From Paraflavitalea sp. CAU 1676 (GTDB lineage: Bacteria > Bacteroidota > Bacteroidia > Chitinophagales > Chitinophagaceae): DNA of 64,000 bases. This document shows positions 43,998-54,112 of the stretch, in pieces (the stretch's first letter is position 1; each line of letters opens with the position of its first letter). Made by a program: the position numbers and the translations under genes. The stretch is taken from contig NZ_JARHUJ010000005.1 in the NCBI RefSeq assembly GCF_029223285.1, forward strand, positions 682,001 through 746,000. The letters run 5' to 3'. Below the pieces are notes generated by a model. That model saw nothing but the letters and a program-made list of their open reading frames with translations, made no database searches and was not told the DNA's origin.

Positions 43998-44008
43998 GGT
44001 TTTACTGG

Positions 44009-44578
44009 TTAGTGTACTTTCAAATGGGTGCTGCCTTTGGGCATCATGATATTGACCTTGGTGGTGACGGTTAGCTGACCAAAAATAAAGGTATTAACAG
44101 GTGTACTGTTGGGCCGCATACGGGCTATTTCTTCCCGGGTGCCATAATACAAGGCTTGACTGGGACATACCGTGGCGCACATCGGTTTTTTACCCGCGCT
44201 GGTGCGGTCGTAACACATGTTGCACTTCATCATCAGGTCGTATTGTTCCTGTTTTTTGGGGACGCCGAAGGGGCAGGCCATCACACAGTTGGAGCAGCCG
44301 ATGCAACGAGAAGTGTTAGCGCTGTGCACCACGCCGAAATCGTCTTTACTGATCGCGTCGGCGGGGCAAACCTTAGCGCATACCGGGTCGTCGCAGTGCA
44401 TGCATACCTGTACGGTAGTCTGTATGGTGGTGGAGCGCTCCACGTAGTTTACATGGATCATACTTTCATGGCCATTGGTTTCGCATTCGGCACAAGCCAT
44501 TTCACAGGCCCGGCATCCGATGCAGCGCTGCATGTCTACGAAGAACTCCATGTCTGTTTTGTACGCCGTTGTTTCCAT
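44009..44578 (-). CDS. Four-cluster ferredoxin subunit (DmsB/NrfC type)
   Basis: 189 aa from ATG 44578 ([19 protein letters not shown]). Four groups of Cys can bind four [4Fe-4S] clusters: [38 protein letters not shown] and CNMC...CATVC. No signal peptide of its own. This is the electron-transfer subunit that carries electrons between the MopB catalytic subunit encoded 20 bp upstream and a membrane or Rieske partner. Confidence 0.93.
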   Translation of the reverse strand: METTAYKTDMEFFVDMQRCIGCRACEMACAECETNGHESMIHVNYVERSTTIQTTVQVCMHCDDPVCAKVCPADAISKDDFGVVHSANTSRCIGCSNCVMACPFGVPKKQEQYDLMMKCNMCYDRTSAGKKPMCATVCPSQALYYGTREEIARMRPNSTPVNTFIFGQLTVTTKVNIMMPKGSTHLKVH

Positions 44579-44597
44579 TGGAGGTGGTTTATCGTTG

Positions 44598-46811
44598 TTA
44601 AATACTATCCCAGGCATGAGCCTGCTTAGGGTCGCTGATAATGCCTGTAGGTTCCAGCCGGCAGGCGCATACTTTAAACTCCGGTATTTTCGATATAGGA
44701 TCAAGGGTGCCCGGGGTAAGCTGGTTGGCTGATTTTTTGCCCGGCCAGTGATAGGGAAGGAAAACGGTGTCTTTCCGGATCGTTTCAACAATATTGGCCG
44801 GAAACTCTCCCATGCCCCTGCGCGTTACCACGCGTACCAGTTCGCGCTGGCGTATGTTGTACTGTGCTGCCAGCTCGGGATGGATCTCTACCAGGGGTTC
44901 CGGATAAATACCCACCAGTTTGCCGATGCGCCTGGTTTGTGTGCCGCTGAGGTATTGTGATACGACCCTGCCGGTGGTGAGTACGACCGGGTATTCCTGG
45001 TCGGTTACTTCGCCCGGTGGGCGGTAGCTGACGGGGTTGAAATGTGCTTTGCCATCGGGCGTATGGAATTTACGGTCTTCCCACAGGCGCGGCGTGCCGG
45101 GATGGTCTTCTGTTGGGCAGGGCCAGAAGATGCCCATATTCTCTTCTACCTTCTTATAGGTGATGCCATAATAATCGGCAGTGCCTCCTTTCGAGGCGAC
45201 GCGCAATTCGTTGAAGATGGCTTCGCTGTTGGCGTAGGTGAATTTGTCGCCCGCGCCGAGGCGGTGGGCTATCTCCAGCAATATCTTTGTATCTGGCCGC
45301 GCATTGCCCGGTGGGTCTACGGCCTTCTGTATACGAACCACACGCCCTTCGGCGGTGGTTACCGTTCCTTCCTCTTCTTCATGCAGCGAACCGGCCAGTA
45401 CGATGTCTGCATGGCGGGCGGTTTCGTTCAGGAAAAAATCGATACATACATAGAACTCCAGTTTCTCCAACGCTTCCCGTACATAGTTGTTATTGGGCAA
45501 GGATACCAGTGGGTTGAAGCAGATCGACAGCAATCCCTTTACTTCTCCTCGGTGTATGGCTTCAATGAGCTCATAGGCGGTAAGCCCCTTGCCGGGCATT
45601 TCCGCTTCGGGTATGCCCCATACATTGGCAATGTATTTCCGGTGCTCAGGATTGGTGATGTCGCGGTTGCCGGGCAGCTGATCGCATTTGTGGCCGTGTT
45701 CGCGGCCTCCCTGCCCGTTGCCCTGGCCGGTAATGGTGCCATAGCCGCAGTAAGGTTTGCCGATGCGGCCGGTGGCCAGTACGAGGTTGATGCAGCCCAG
45801 TACGTTCTCCACGCCTTTGGAATGATGTTCTATGCCGCGGGCATGGAGCAGGAAACTGGTTTTGGCACGGCCCCATAATTCGGCGGCCGCGATGATCTTA
45901 TCGGCTGCTATGCCTGTCACTGCTTCAGCCCATTCGATGGTATGGTCTTTTACAACTTCGAGGGTGGCTTCGAAACCGGAGGTATGGTTGCGGATGAAAT
46001 CATCATCGAGCAGGTCATGATCGGCGAGGTATTTGAGCATGGCGCCGTACAGGGCCGAGTCGGTACCCGGCTTAATGTCGAGGTGAATGTCGGCCGTGCG
46101 GGCGAGAGGAATAACGCGCGGATCAATGACGATGAGCTTAGCCCCGTTGTCGCGGGCGCGCCATATCCAGTGCGTGAGCGTAGGAAAGGTTTCGCTCACA
46201 TTTGCGCCGGTTACGATGATTACTTCGGCGTGCTCGAGATCGGCGTAGCTGTTGGAGGCGCGGTCGAGCCCGAATGCCTTCTTATTACCGGCGCCGGCGC
46301 TCACCATACAAAGCCGTCCGTTGTAATCGAGGTTGGCGGTTTTGACGGCTACGCGGGCAAACTTGCCTACGAGGTAACTTTTTTCGTTGGTGAGCGATAC
46401 GCCGGATAAGATCGAAAAGGCATCATGGCCGTATTGTGCCTGAATTCTTTTGATCTCCGATACTACCCGGTCCATCGCATTATCCCACGTGGTGGGTTGA
46501 AATCCTTTTCCTTCTACCCGTTCCAGCGGATCGAGCAAACGGTCGGGATGGTTATCCTGTAAATAACGTTGTACGCCCTTGGGACAAAGACGACCTTCAT
46601 TGAACGGAAATTCCATCCAGGGCTCAAAGCCCACCACCTTATTGTTTTTTACCAGCAGTTGAATACCGCACTGCATGCCGCAAAAGCAGCAATGAGTTTT
46701 AACAGTGCGGTCGGGTTCATCTCTTCCCACATATCCCTCCTTGGGTGCATAATTGAGGTGCGGCCCGAACTGTTCAATGATCTTCTCTGGTGATACCGGT
46801 AATCTTGCCAT
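44598..46811 (-). CDS. Molybdopterin oxidoreductase catalytic subunit (NasA/NapA-like)
   Basis: 737 aa. An N-terminal [4Fe-4S] site C41-x2-C44-x3-C48-x27-C76, then the bis-MGD-binding domains. [12 protein letters not shown] with Cys168 at the expected molybdenum-ligand position resembles the assimilatory and periplasmic nitrate reductases, where this Cys coordinates Mo. The C-terminal domain ([18 protein letters not shown] ... FLPYHWPG) is the usual molydop_binding fold. No Tat signal at the N-terminus, so cytoplasmic unless carried by a partner. Substrate is not proven: nitrate is the first guess by motif, but the Rieske and multi-cluster partners differ from NasA or NapA systems. Confidence 0.92.
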   Translation of the reverse strand: MARLPVSPEKIIEQFGPHLNYAPKEGYVGRDEPDRTVKTHCCFCGMQCGIQLLVKNNKVVGFEPWMEFPFNEGRLCPKGVQRYLQDNHPDRLLDPLERVEGKGFQPTTWDNAMDRVVSEIKRIQAQYGHDAFSILSGVSLTNEKSYLVGKFARVAVKTANLDYNGRLCMVSAGAGNKKAFGLDRASNSYADLEHAEVIIVTGANVSETFPTLTHWIWRARDNGAKLIVIDPRVIPLARTADIHLDIKPGTDSALYGAMLKYLADHDLLDDDFIRNHTSGFEATLEVVKDHTIEWAEAVTGIAADKIIAAAELWGRAKTSFLLHARGIEHHSKGVENVLGCINLVLATGRIGKPYCGYGTITGQGNGQGGREHGHKCDQLPGNRDITNPEHRKYIANVWGIPEAEMPGKGLTAYELIEAIHRGEVKGLLSICFNPLVSLPNNNYVREALEKLEFYVCIDFFLNETARHADIVLAGSLHEEEEGTVTTAEGRVVRIQKAVDPPGNARPDTKILLEIAHRLGAGDKFTYANSEAIFNELRVASKGGTADYYGITYKKVEENMGIFWPCPTEDHPGTPRLWEDRKFHTPDGKAHFNPVSYRPPGEVTDQEYPVVLTTGRVVSQYLSGTQTRRIGKLVGIYPEPLVEIHPELAAQYNIRQRELVRVVTRRGMGEFPANIVETIRKDTVFLPYHWPGKKSANQLTPGTLDPISKIPEFKVCACRLEPTGIISDPKQAHAWDSI

Positions 46812-46832
46812 ATTGATTGATTAACTCCCCGT

Positions 46833-47903
46833 TTATCCGAAATAGGTGCCGCTTTCACACCTGGCAGCCAGGTGCGCTTTGGCGAGTAAGGAACGTTTCC
46901 CTTCCGGACTATAATCGAGGTGAGAGCTTCCATCTTCAAGCGTAAAATCGAAACCAAGTTCTTTCGTCACGGTTTTCAGGTCGTCTACGTGCAACTGGGT
47001 GGTAAAGGGCTGGTGGGTATGGGGACAAATGGCCATGCCTTTCTTTTCGCCTTCTTTGAGGTACACATGTACGCCTATCTGGGCAGGCCGTTGTATGATG
47101 TGGAAGAATTTGCCAAAGGGAATCCATACGAGGAAGAGAATGACGGAGATGGCATGCGTAACGGCCATGAAGTCGTAGGCAAAGCCTTTCAGAAAGGCAT
47201 AGCTGAAGTTGAGGCCCAGGCCGGTTACGGAGATAATGATCAGCAGGATCAGGGGGAGCAGATCGCCTTCAAAAGTTTGCGTGGCAATGAGACCGGCGTT
47301 GGTAAGCCGCTTGATCAAAAAGATGAGGCAACCGATGATCACCAACCAGGAGCACCAGGTAAGGGCGTGAAAAATGAGAAAAGCGAGTGTGCTGCCGAGC
47401 TCGAAGTTCATCACGGTAAACCCGAAGAAGTGGGCGTTGTAGATCTTAATGGCTGCGGGATCAGCGGCAGAGGCAGGGTCGAGGGTAAAATGTATCCAGC
47501 CGAGGGTAAGTGGTATGGTAATGGCGAAGGCGGCGAGGCAACCGGAAGCGAGCATGAAATGCGCGAACCAGCGCAGGCGGCTTCTTGGATAAATGAAAGC
47601 CTGAAAAGCGAGGTTGCGTACCGATTCTTTGGTCAGCAACCATAGATGTGCCAGGAGGCTGCCGTTGAATACGAATTGCCAGGTTCGTTTGAAGTAAAGC
47701 CAGGTGGGCGGCCGCTGTAGCCATACGGCATAGCGGTAAACCGCGCCAGCCAGGGCGAACAACGTTCCGAAAAGATAGGCGATGAGTGCGGGATCGAAGT
47801 TTTGCAGTTTGCGCGATCCGTAGAAGGAAAATGCCACACAGAGCAAGGTTGCTACCGCTGCAGCCAGAAATGCTTTCTTATCAATCGGGAATCGATGCCT
47901 CAT
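46833..47903 (-). CDS. Membrane cytochrome b-like subunit
   Basis: 356 aa with about seven hydrophobic segments in residues 10-285. HAISVILFLVWIPFGKFFHIIQRP resembles the last haem-ligating helices of nitrate-reductase gamma/DsrM-type cytochrome b subunits, with His at both ends. The last 75 residues are soluble (CPHTHQPFTTQLHVDDLKTV). It probably exchanges electrons between the quinone pool and the ferredoxin or Rieske subunits. It lies between the catalytic-subunit gene and the transporter gene in one operon. It might be annotated as an MFS transporter by weak similarity, but the helix pattern favours a cytochrome. Confidence 0.72.
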   Translation of the reverse strand: MRHRFPIDKKAFLAAAVATLLCVAFSFYGSRKLQNFDPALIAYLFGTLFALAGAVYRYAVWLQRPPTWLYFKRTWQFVFNGSLLAHLWLLTKESVRNLAFQAFIYPRSRLRWFAHFMLASGCLAAFAITIPLTLGWIHFTLDPASAADPAAIKIYNAHFFGFTVMNFELGSTLAFLIFHALTWCSWLVIIGCLIFLIKRLTNAGLIATQTFEGDLLPLILLIIISVTGLGLNFSYAFLKGFAYDFMAVTHAISVILFLVWIPFGKFFHIIQRPAQIGVHVYLKEGEKKGMAICPHTHQPFTTQLHVDDLKTVTKELGFDFTLEDGSSHLDYSPEGKRSLLAKAHLAARCESGTYFG

Positions 47904-47909
47904 ACCGGT

Positions 47910-48986
47910 CTATTGGTTTTTAACCTTCTTGTTGAATACGGGCAGTTCGAGCAGTAATCCGATGAAGACGATGATCCAGGTCGTTACTGCTAATATAACG
48001 AATATCGCCGAAATGGGTTTTATAAAACTGAAGCCGGTGATGCCTGCGTAGGTAAACGTGCATACGCCATACATGCCCATGGGAAATACCATCGACCAGT
48101 ATTGCGGATCATAACGCAGGGGCACGCGTGCAATGAAGTGCCGGTAGCCGAACATGATGAACAGCAGTGGTACCCACCAGGTAGCGAAGGCCCAGAAGAA
48201 GAGCGTAAAGGAGCGGATGAAATTGGCCCAGTGGCTTAGCATTTCATGGGTGTTGGCATACATCACGATGCGCGATCCGGCAAGGGATATGATGGCTACG
48301 GCGCCCATATTGATCCAATAGGGCGGAGTAAGGGTCTCTGCCTTCATGCTGATGAAGAGCCATCTGTATAGGATGAGGCCGATCAATACCAAGTAGAACA
48401 TGCCGCCGATCATGTAGGCGCATAGCGCAATAAATGCAATGATATGATGATAAGAACTGCTGTTGGCGATGATGGCGCCCAGCACAGCCACCGATTCGGT
48501 AGAGACCACGATGAGCAGCCAGGCCCCGCTGATGCTTTGCTCGAGGCTTGGCTTGGGCTCCTTCATGATGTTGACAAGAAAAAAGGTGTACAACAACAAT
48601 ATCCAGAGGGTAAAGCCAATGATCCAGAAAACAAGCGCAATATCCTGCCGCTGCGCAATCACGGCGATCTGGCTGCCCAGTACATTATTGCCGGCCACCA
48701 GGGTAAGGAAGGTGACACCGCGGGCGGGATGGTGCAGATCGTCCCATACCACTTTGGGAAACTTTACAACGCGCGCAATGAGAATGATCCATAGGGTTAC
48801 ATAAAAAAATGCATTAAGGCCGAGGAAAAAAGTGGCCAGCGATGTCCATTTCCAGAGAAAAAGCCCGATCGAAACAATGCCGGTAGCCATGACCAGCGCA
48901 AAATATCCCGGAAAAAAATTCTCCAGTGTTGTTTGAGAAAGTGGTTGTCCCGGATACCTGCCTATGGCACTGGCTGGACTGTTCAT
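47910..48986 (-). CDS. TDT/SLAC1-family anion transporter
   Basis: 358 aa with about ten membrane helices (FFPGYFALVMATGIVSIGLFLW to LAVTTWIIVFIGLLLELPVF). The FFPGYFALVMATGIVSIG start is typical of the tellurite-resistance/dicarboxylate transporter group, which includes plant SLAC1 anion channels and the yeast sulfite pump Ssu1. First gene of the operon, 6 bp from the cytochrome gene. It most likely moves the substrate or product anion of the oxidoreductase. Which anion is unknown. Confidence 0.85.
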   Translation of the reverse strand: MNSPASAIGRYPGQPLSQTTLENFFPGYFALVMATGIVSIGLFLWKWTSLATFFLGLNAFFYVTLWIILIARVVKFPKVVWDDLHHPARGVTFLTLVAGNNVLGSQIAVIAQRQDIALVFWIIGFTLWILLLYTFFLVNIMKEPKPSLEQSISGAWLLIVVSTESVAVLGAIIANSSSYHHIIAFIALCAYMIGGMFYLVLIGLILYRWLFISMKAETLTPPYWINMGAVAIISLAGSRIVMYANTHEMLSHWANFIRSFTLFFWAFATWWVPLLFIMFGYRHFIARVPLRYDPQYWSMVFPMGMYGVCTFTYAGITGFSFIKPISAIFVILAVTTWIIVFIGLLLELPVFNKKVKNQ

Positions 48987-49446
48987 AATGGAGGCGATTT
49001 AATGGATTGGTATAAGAGCTTCTATTTCAATTACTAAAAATAAGCAATTTATCATTCCCGCTTTTTGGTGAATGCTGTGCGATTATTGTGTAGGTATTTA
49101 TTGTGTGGATATTCATTTTTTGATGATCGTATATTTCCTATTGCATCTATGCGCGGCGAGTTATAGTTTGTGTGTAGTTGATAAATGCAACGATCCTGAA
49201 AAGCCAATACCCCGAAAACCGCCCTGTATCAATGAAAAGCCCGTTGTTAACCGTACCCAATAAGGCCAGGATTGTTTCTTGTTATCGACAGCAACCAATC
49301 TCTATATTCAAGGTCCAATTTTTGTGAAGAAAGTTAAGTGCTCGTCCTTTCGTGTAAAAGATTGAAGCCCCCGTTAAGGGGGCTTTTGTTTTACTGGCCG
49401 GCCCGTATCGCTCTGCTATTTTTTTGTGCTGTTCTTATGTATGTCT
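48987..49446. other. Gene-poor region with a plus-strand terminator
   Basis: Upstream of the transporter gene and downstream of the minus-strand sulfatase. A 63-codon frame at 49072-49263 and a 31-codon one at about 49234-49329 (MKSPLLTVPNKARIV) are open but lack coding character. TTG near 49142 and TATAGTTTG near 49161 are a poor promoter match. Together with the terminator at 49365 they would allow an RNA of about 210 nt, which remains speculative. Confidence 0.35.
49365..49392 (+). terminator. Intrinsic terminator without an assigned gene
   Basis: Stem AAGCCCCC / GGGGGCTT with loop GTTAA, then TTTTGTTTT. It reads on the plus strand, where no gene precedes it within this gap, and it lies 55 bp beyond the 3' end of the minus-strand sulfatase, for which it lacks a T-run. 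Confidence 0.7.
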
Positions 49447-51804
49447 TTACGGCGATGTCAGATCAAACTTTACAGAACGAATGTCGCCGGTAAAAGCGAA
49501 TTTGCCTTTTGCTTTGTAAGTCGGACTCACCGGTGAAATAGCATCCTGACCAATTTCGAACGGCTCAATACCGAGTGCAAAGGCACTTTTTTGTAAAGCC
49601 ACTTCGCCGGCGGGCTGATCGTTGATGTACATTTTAAAAACGCCGCCAGTCACGGGACCATTGGAGGTATAGACTCCCTTGATCATTGTTTTGCCCGATG
49701 GTACTTTTTGTGGCGAAACACCTTTGTACCTTTCAAAATCGAAGTAATTATAGTCGAAGCATAATTTACCGTTTTGCAAATACCAGCTCCAGCCGCCATT
49801 GGCGCCACCGGTACAGGTAATGACTCCCTCTGCGCCGGTAGGCGGGATATCGAGTTCGGCCGTCATCACGAAGGGCTTTGTCCAGATCATGGGACCAGCA
49901 GCAAACGGCAGTCGCACATGCCCATTGTACTGCCAGGAAGTTTTGGGTTTTCCTGCAACCCGTAAGGAGGCATCCATTCGTTCGGACATCCGGATATCGA
50001 TCGGAAAGACATCGTATTTCTTTGCTTCTTCATCAAAGATCTTTTTAAGCTCTTCCAGTTTAGCCTGGTTACTACTTACGATGTTGTTGGCTTCGCTGAA
50101 ATCCTCCTCGAGATTATAGAGTTCCCAGGCCGAATTGTTGAGCTCGGAGATGTCCTTGTGCAGCGTGTTCCAGGGTACACCCACCCGGGCACAGGCGATC
50201 CAGCCATCGTGGTACAATGCGCGGTTGCCCATCATTTCAAAATATTGGGTAGTTCGTTTACCGGCCGCTTTTCCATCATCGAAGGAATACAACATACTGA
50301 CCCCTTCCATGGGTTTTTGTTTGATGCCTTCTACATACTCAGGCGCCTGGACCTGCGATGCTTCGAGAATGGTAGGCACGATATCGATCACGTGATGGAA
50401 TTGAGAACGTACTTCACCTTTTGCTTTGATGCCCGCTGGCCAATGCACCACCATGGGGTTACGGGTGCCGCCGAGGTGAGAGGCCACTTGCTTGGTCCAT
50501 TGAAAAGGCGCCGCACAGGCCCAGCCAACGGGAACATGCGGTTCCGACTCGGGTTCACCGATCTTGTCTACCCGGGCAGCAATCCCCTTCAAGCCCGGGT
50601 TGTAACCTAGCAACGATGCCACTTCATTGAAGGTGCCTTCGAGACCACCCTCTGCACTGGGGCCATTGTCGCCCACGATGTAAAAGATCAGTGTATTGTC
50701 GAGCTCACCATTTTTCTCCAGGTGGCCGATCACCCTGCCTGCTTCATAGTCGGCATAGGCGAGAAAACCAGCATAATTCTCCATTAAGCGGGTGTACACC
50801 ATGCGTGCTTCGGGCGATTGAGATTCCCAGGAAGGTATCTCTGCAGGGCGGGCCGTGAGCTTGGTATTGGCCGGCACAACGCCCAGTTTCTTCTGCCGTT
50901 CCAGCGTTTCCTCTCTTAGTTTATCCCAACCCTGATCAAACTGTCCTTTAAATTTTTCGCGCCAGGCTTTGGGGGCATGATGAGGTGCATGTGCAGCACC
51001 GGTTGAGTAATAGATAAACCAGGGCTTGTCAGGTTGAGCGGCATTCGTATTGTCGATCCAGTTGATGGTTTCATTCGTCATGTCCTTGGCAAAATGGTAG
51101 CCCTGTTCGGGTGTTTGCGGTGGATCGACTGGTGTGGTGTTACGGTACAGCACAGGGTAGTATTGATGTGTTTCGCCCTGGTTGAATCCATAGAAATAAT
51201 CGAAGCCCAATCCTGTGGGCCAGCGGTCGAATGGACCAGCGGGATTGATATCCGGCTCGGGCGAATTGTGCCACTTGCCAAATATAGAGGTGGCGTATCC
51301 GTTACCCTGTAATATTTTAGAAACGAGCGCCGTGCTCCTGGGTAAAATACCGGTATACCCCGGAAAGCCGGTACCCATTTCAATGATCACCCCGGTAGCA
51401 ACGCTATGGTGGTTTCTGCCCGCCAGTAAAGCGGCACGGGTGGGAGAACAAAGCGCTGTGGTGTGGAAGCGGTTGTACCGCAAACCATTCTGGGCCAGTT
51501 TGTCGAGCGTGGGCGTAGGCACGGGGCCTCCAAACGCACTGGTTTGTCCGAAACCAACATCGTCGAGTAGGATGATCAATCCATTGGGGGCTCCGGCAGG
51601 AGCTTTCAATGGTGCCGGAAAATCGGCTTTGGCATCTACAAAGGTGGGGGTCACTGTGCCGTTGAAAGCAGGGTCGGACTGCGGGATGGCGTTGACGCCG
51701 GAAGTAGTTGCGGTGGTAGTTGTTTCTGCATTGTTTTGGCGCTCCCTGGGTCCACATGCCTGCAATAGGGCGACCATACAGGCAATGAGTAAGCTGTATT
51801 TCAT
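49447..51804 (-). CDS. Sulfatase lipoprotein (type I, formylglycine-dependent)
   Basis: 785 aa from ATG 51804, which gives a proper lipoprotein signal MKYSLLIACMVALLQAC with Cys17. Sulfatase core: metal site LLDDVGFG, activation sequence CSPTR at 119-123 (Cys to formylglycine), GKWHNSPE, and YIVGDNGPSAEG. Residues after about 620 form an extra C-terminal beta-rich domain (WYLQNGKLCFDYNYFDFERY). Close to the large arylsulfatases of the BetC/AtsA type with glycine-rich inserts. It heads nothing downstream; two further lipoproteins lie upstream on the same strand. Substrate unknown. Confidence 0.92.
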   Translation of the reverse strand: MKYSLLIACMVALLQACGPRERQNNAETTTTATTSGVNAIPQSDPAFNGTVTPTFVDAKADFPAPLKAPAGAPNGLIILLDDVGFGQTSAFGGPVPTPTLDKLAQNGLRYNRFHTTALCSPTRAALLAGRNHHSVATGVIIEMGTGFPGYTGILPRSTALVSKILQGNGYATSIFGKWHNSPEPDINPAGPFDRWPTGLGFDYFYGFNQGETHQYYPVLYRNTTPVDPPQTPEQGYHFAKDMTNETINWIDNTNAAQPDKPWFIYYSTGAAHAPHHAPKAWREKFKGQFDQGWDKLREETLERQKKLGVVPANTKLTARPAEIPSWESQSPEARMVYTRLMENYAGFLAYADYEAGRVIGHLEKNGELDNTLIFYIVGDNGPSAEGGLEGTFNEVASLLGYNPGLKGIAARVDKIGEPESEPHVPVGWACAAPFQWTKQVASHLGGTRNPMVVHWPAGIKAKGEVRSQFHHVIDIVPTILEASQVQAPEYVEGIKQKPMEGVSMLYSFDDGKAAGKRTTQYFEMMGNRALYHDGWIACARVGVPWNTLHKDISELNNSAWELYNLEEDFSEANNIVSSNQAKLEELKKIFDEEAKKYDVFPIDIRMSERMDASLRVAGKPKTSWQYNGHVRLPFAAGPMIWTKPFVMTAELDIPPTGAEGVITCTGGANGGWSWYLQNGKLCFDYNYFDFERYKGVSPQKVPSGKTMIKGVYTSNGPVTGGVFKMYINDQPAGEVALQKSAFALGIEPFEIGQDAISPVSPTYKAKGKFAFTGDIRSVKFDLTSP

Positions 51805-51878
51805 GGTTGATCTGTTGGTGGAAAACGGTAAGACACGATTCACCGGTTCTGTCCGCCAACAGCCGTGAGCGGCAACGT

Positions 51879-52358
51879 TTACTGACTGCCGTATTCTGCA
51901 TCCGTTACCGGCTGCAGCCAGTTGACCATTCCTTTCCCGGTATTGGTCATGATAACGATATGGGTGAGGCCGGTGGTTGGAGTGGCGCCATGCCAGTGCT
52001 CAACGCCCGGCATACATTTGATCACATCACCCTTGCGGATGGTTTGCCTTTGTCCGCCTTTTTCCTGCAGGTATCCTTCTCCTTCGGTAACCAGCAATAG
52101 CTGTCCGGCCGGGTGATTGTGCCATTTGGTGCGGGCGCCAGGTTCGAACGTAACATTGCCCACCATACAGTCAAAAACGCTGTCGGCCGGCACCAGGTTG
52201 TTGAGCCAAACGGCACCGGTAAAATGCTGTTCTGGTGCGCGGTTGCCCTGGGGAAAAACTGGTTCCCCTTTTACGGTGACGGTACTGTTGGTCGTGGCAG
52301 GTTTGTCGTTGCAGGACGAAAGTATTGCGGCCATAAGAAGTGGTAAATATATTCGCAT
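51879..52358 (-). CDS. Cupin-domain lipoprotein
   Basis: 159 aa from ATG 52358 with lipobox ILSSC (Cys16). The cupin core has the metal-binding WHNHP (His80, His82), GEGYLQEKGG and VEHWHGA (His121, His123). The sequence from FTGAVWLNNLV to TGLTHIVI resembles the small RmlC-like cupins related to (R)-mandelonitrile lyase and carboxymuconolactone-decarboxylase partners. Enzyme or binding role cannot be decided. It lies 74 bp upstream of the sulfatase and downstream of the DUF1254 gene, all on the minus strand. Confidence 0.85.
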   Translation of the reverse strand: MRIYLPLLMAAILSSCNDKPATTNSTVTVKGEPVFPQGNRAPEQHFTGAVWLNNLVPADSVFDCMVGNVTFEPGARTKWHNHPAGQLLLVTEGEGYLQEKGGQRQTIRKGDVIKCMPGVEHWHGATPTTGLTHIVIMTNTGKGMVNWLQPVTDAEYGSQ

Positions 52359-52440
52359 GGCTGGAAGGTTTAATGCATAAAGGTACCTCATTGCTAACAT
52401 TCAATGTGGCAGCTGTTTCCTCTCCACTTCGTCCTGCTTA

Positions 52441-53916
52441 TTATTTCACGACTTCGAAATCACCGGGTTTCCAACTGCCATCGAAGGCTGCCTGTTGCGG
52501 TCCGTATACGCGTATATAGGCAAACCAACCTTTACCTGGTATTGTTTTGATCCATTGTCCTTCTTTACCTGCGGGCGCCGTTGGCCCGAAATACAATTCC
52601 ACTGGAGCATTGGTTGGCAGGTCTTTCAGTTCAAAGAGCGAGCGCAACGCTGCTTTGCCCTGGTCGGTCTGTACCTGGCTTCTTGTTTCGGCATCGTAAA
52701 TGGTGATCGACCAGAACAGGCCTGCAGGTATGGGTTGCGGCAGACTGAGCTTGTATGTTTTGCCGCCGTCTACATAAGCGCCGGTATTATCGCGCAAGCC
52801 GAGCCAGTAAAGGGACCCGGAACCTGCCTGGCGTCTGAACATGGCGGGTGAAGCACCGATAGCCTGATAAAACCATACTTCGCGGGCATCGATGTCGATG
52901 TAGTTCGGAGTAGCGAAATCGCCGTTCTCAAAACGCAGGCCTGCCCATTCCCATTTCCTGTCGGGCCACACTACCCGGTCGGGTCTCCGGTCGGCAAAGG
53001 ATTGTACGCGAATCTGTGCATTGGCCGTGCGGGCCGCCTGTTCGAGTATGCGTTTCATTCGGGCATCGGGGCTGAAGGGTTTGCCTTTGGCAATACCCAG
53101 TACCGCCAGTTCGCCATAATAATGCTTATAATCGGCTACCGGCGGCTGCGCCTCGAGCGCATTGTGTAGTTGTTCCCAATATTGAATATTGGTTTCCCAC
53201 TCCAGTGGTGTCGTGTCCTGAGGCCCGTCGGTGAGGTCGGGCCAGGTGGGGGCTGTCCAGCCTGCTACAGGTTTCAGCGGATACACTTTTATGGTCGATA
53301 ACCTATTCATGGCGGCAGCAACATCACCGCCAACAGGCAGCGACCTGGCTCCAATAACCTGCAGGTTGGCGCTAGTTTTCCAAACATGGTAGCCGGCCGG
53401 TATTTCGCCCGAATAACCCGGTGGCAACAACAGGTGTTTGCCGCCTTTGCCGGCATCGGGGCCAGGTATGCCCATGTCGGCTACCCAGCGTTGGTTTACA
53501 TCCATGCCTACCACAATGAGCGGTCCCGGCGGTATTTCTATTACGATGGGACCTATGCTGAGATCGAGCAGGATAGGACCGTAGGGGGTATCTGAATTGA
53601 GCGTATAACCCACGTGTTTGGGTTTCGTGTCGAGTCTTCCAAAAACTTTGTTTGGCACCACTCCTACTTTGCCGTTGCCTACCAGTATCGCATAGCCGGA
53701 CACCGTAGGGTAAAAGAATTTGTAAGCCTGGATGGCGCGGGTGAGGTCGGCATCATCATAGGCTTTTTGAATGGTAGCTTCGGATGGATAGCCGCCGGTA
53801 AAGGAATACCCGAGCGAGTCGGTGGCGGAGCCGGTGCTATTGCCTGGTTGTTGCTGTTGCTGACCACAGGAGGCGATGATCACTGCGATCGCCAAAGAGC
53901 GTTTTAATCCCTTCAT
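52441..53916 (-). CDS. DUF1254/DUF1214 lipoprotein
   Basis: 491 aa with lipobox IIASC (Cys17) followed by a Gln-rich linker. N-terminal DUF1254 (about 55-180: AYKFFYPTVSGYAILVGNGKVGVVPNKVF, TLNSDTPYGPILLDLS) and C-terminal DUF1214 (about 365-480: NTGAYVDGGKTYKLSLPQPIPAGLFWSITIYD). This fused pair occurs widely in bacteria; its activity is unknown. With the cupin and the sulfatase it forms a run of three lipoproteins on one strand, with gaps of 82 and 74 bp. Confidence 0.9.
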   Translation of the reverse strand: MKGLKRSLAIAVIIASCGQQQQQPGNSTGSATDSLGYSFTGGYPSEATIQKAYDDADLTRAIQAYKFFYPTVSGYAILVGNGKVGVVPNKVFGRLDTKPKHVGYTLNSDTPYGPILLDLSIGPIVIEIPPGPLIVVGMDVNQRWVADMGIPGPDAGKGGKHLLLPPGYSGEIPAGYHVWKTSANLQVIGARSLPVGGDVAAAMNRLSTIKVYPLKPVAGWTAPTWPDLTDGPQDTTPLEWETNIQYWEQLHNALEAQPPVADYKHYYGELAVLGIAKGKPFSPDARMKRILEQAARTANAQIRVQSFADRRPDRVVWPDRKWEWAGLRFENGDFATPNYIDIDAREVWFYQAIGASPAMFRRQAGSGSLYWLGLRDNTGAYVDGGKTYKLSLPQPIPAGLFWSITIYDAETRSQVQTDQGKAALRSLFELKDLPTNAPVELYFGPTAPAGKEGQWIKTIPGKGWFAYIRVYGPQQAAFDGSWKPGDFEVVK

Positions 53917-54112
53917 GATTTATACATTATTGTAGTGGATAGCTTATACATACGGATAACCGCCTCTGCTAAGTGCGGTTTCCGTTTTTTGGTGTTACCA
54001 TTACCCTTCAACAGGGTAGACACGGCCGGGCGAATGAAGCCGCCAACCTGCGGTAGAAAGATTGACCCGGTCGGCTGTTTAGCCAGGCTCAATTCATTTA
54101 CCTTTGCGCCCT

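Noticed and set aside
45042-47645. Long plus-strand frames of 278 and 241 codons
   Set aside because: Shadows of the molybdopterin oxidoreductase and cytochrome genes; no recognisable features.
49072-49263. 63-codon plus-strand frame before the 49365 terminator
   Set aside because: Cys/Tyr-rich translation with no start context or coding bias; at most the region holds a non-coding transcript.
31979-53916. One polysaccharide utilisation locus formed by the two sulfatases and the SusCD pair
   Set aside because: The genes are 5-10 kb apart, on different strands and separated by unrelated units, and no glycoside hydrolase or lyase is present.
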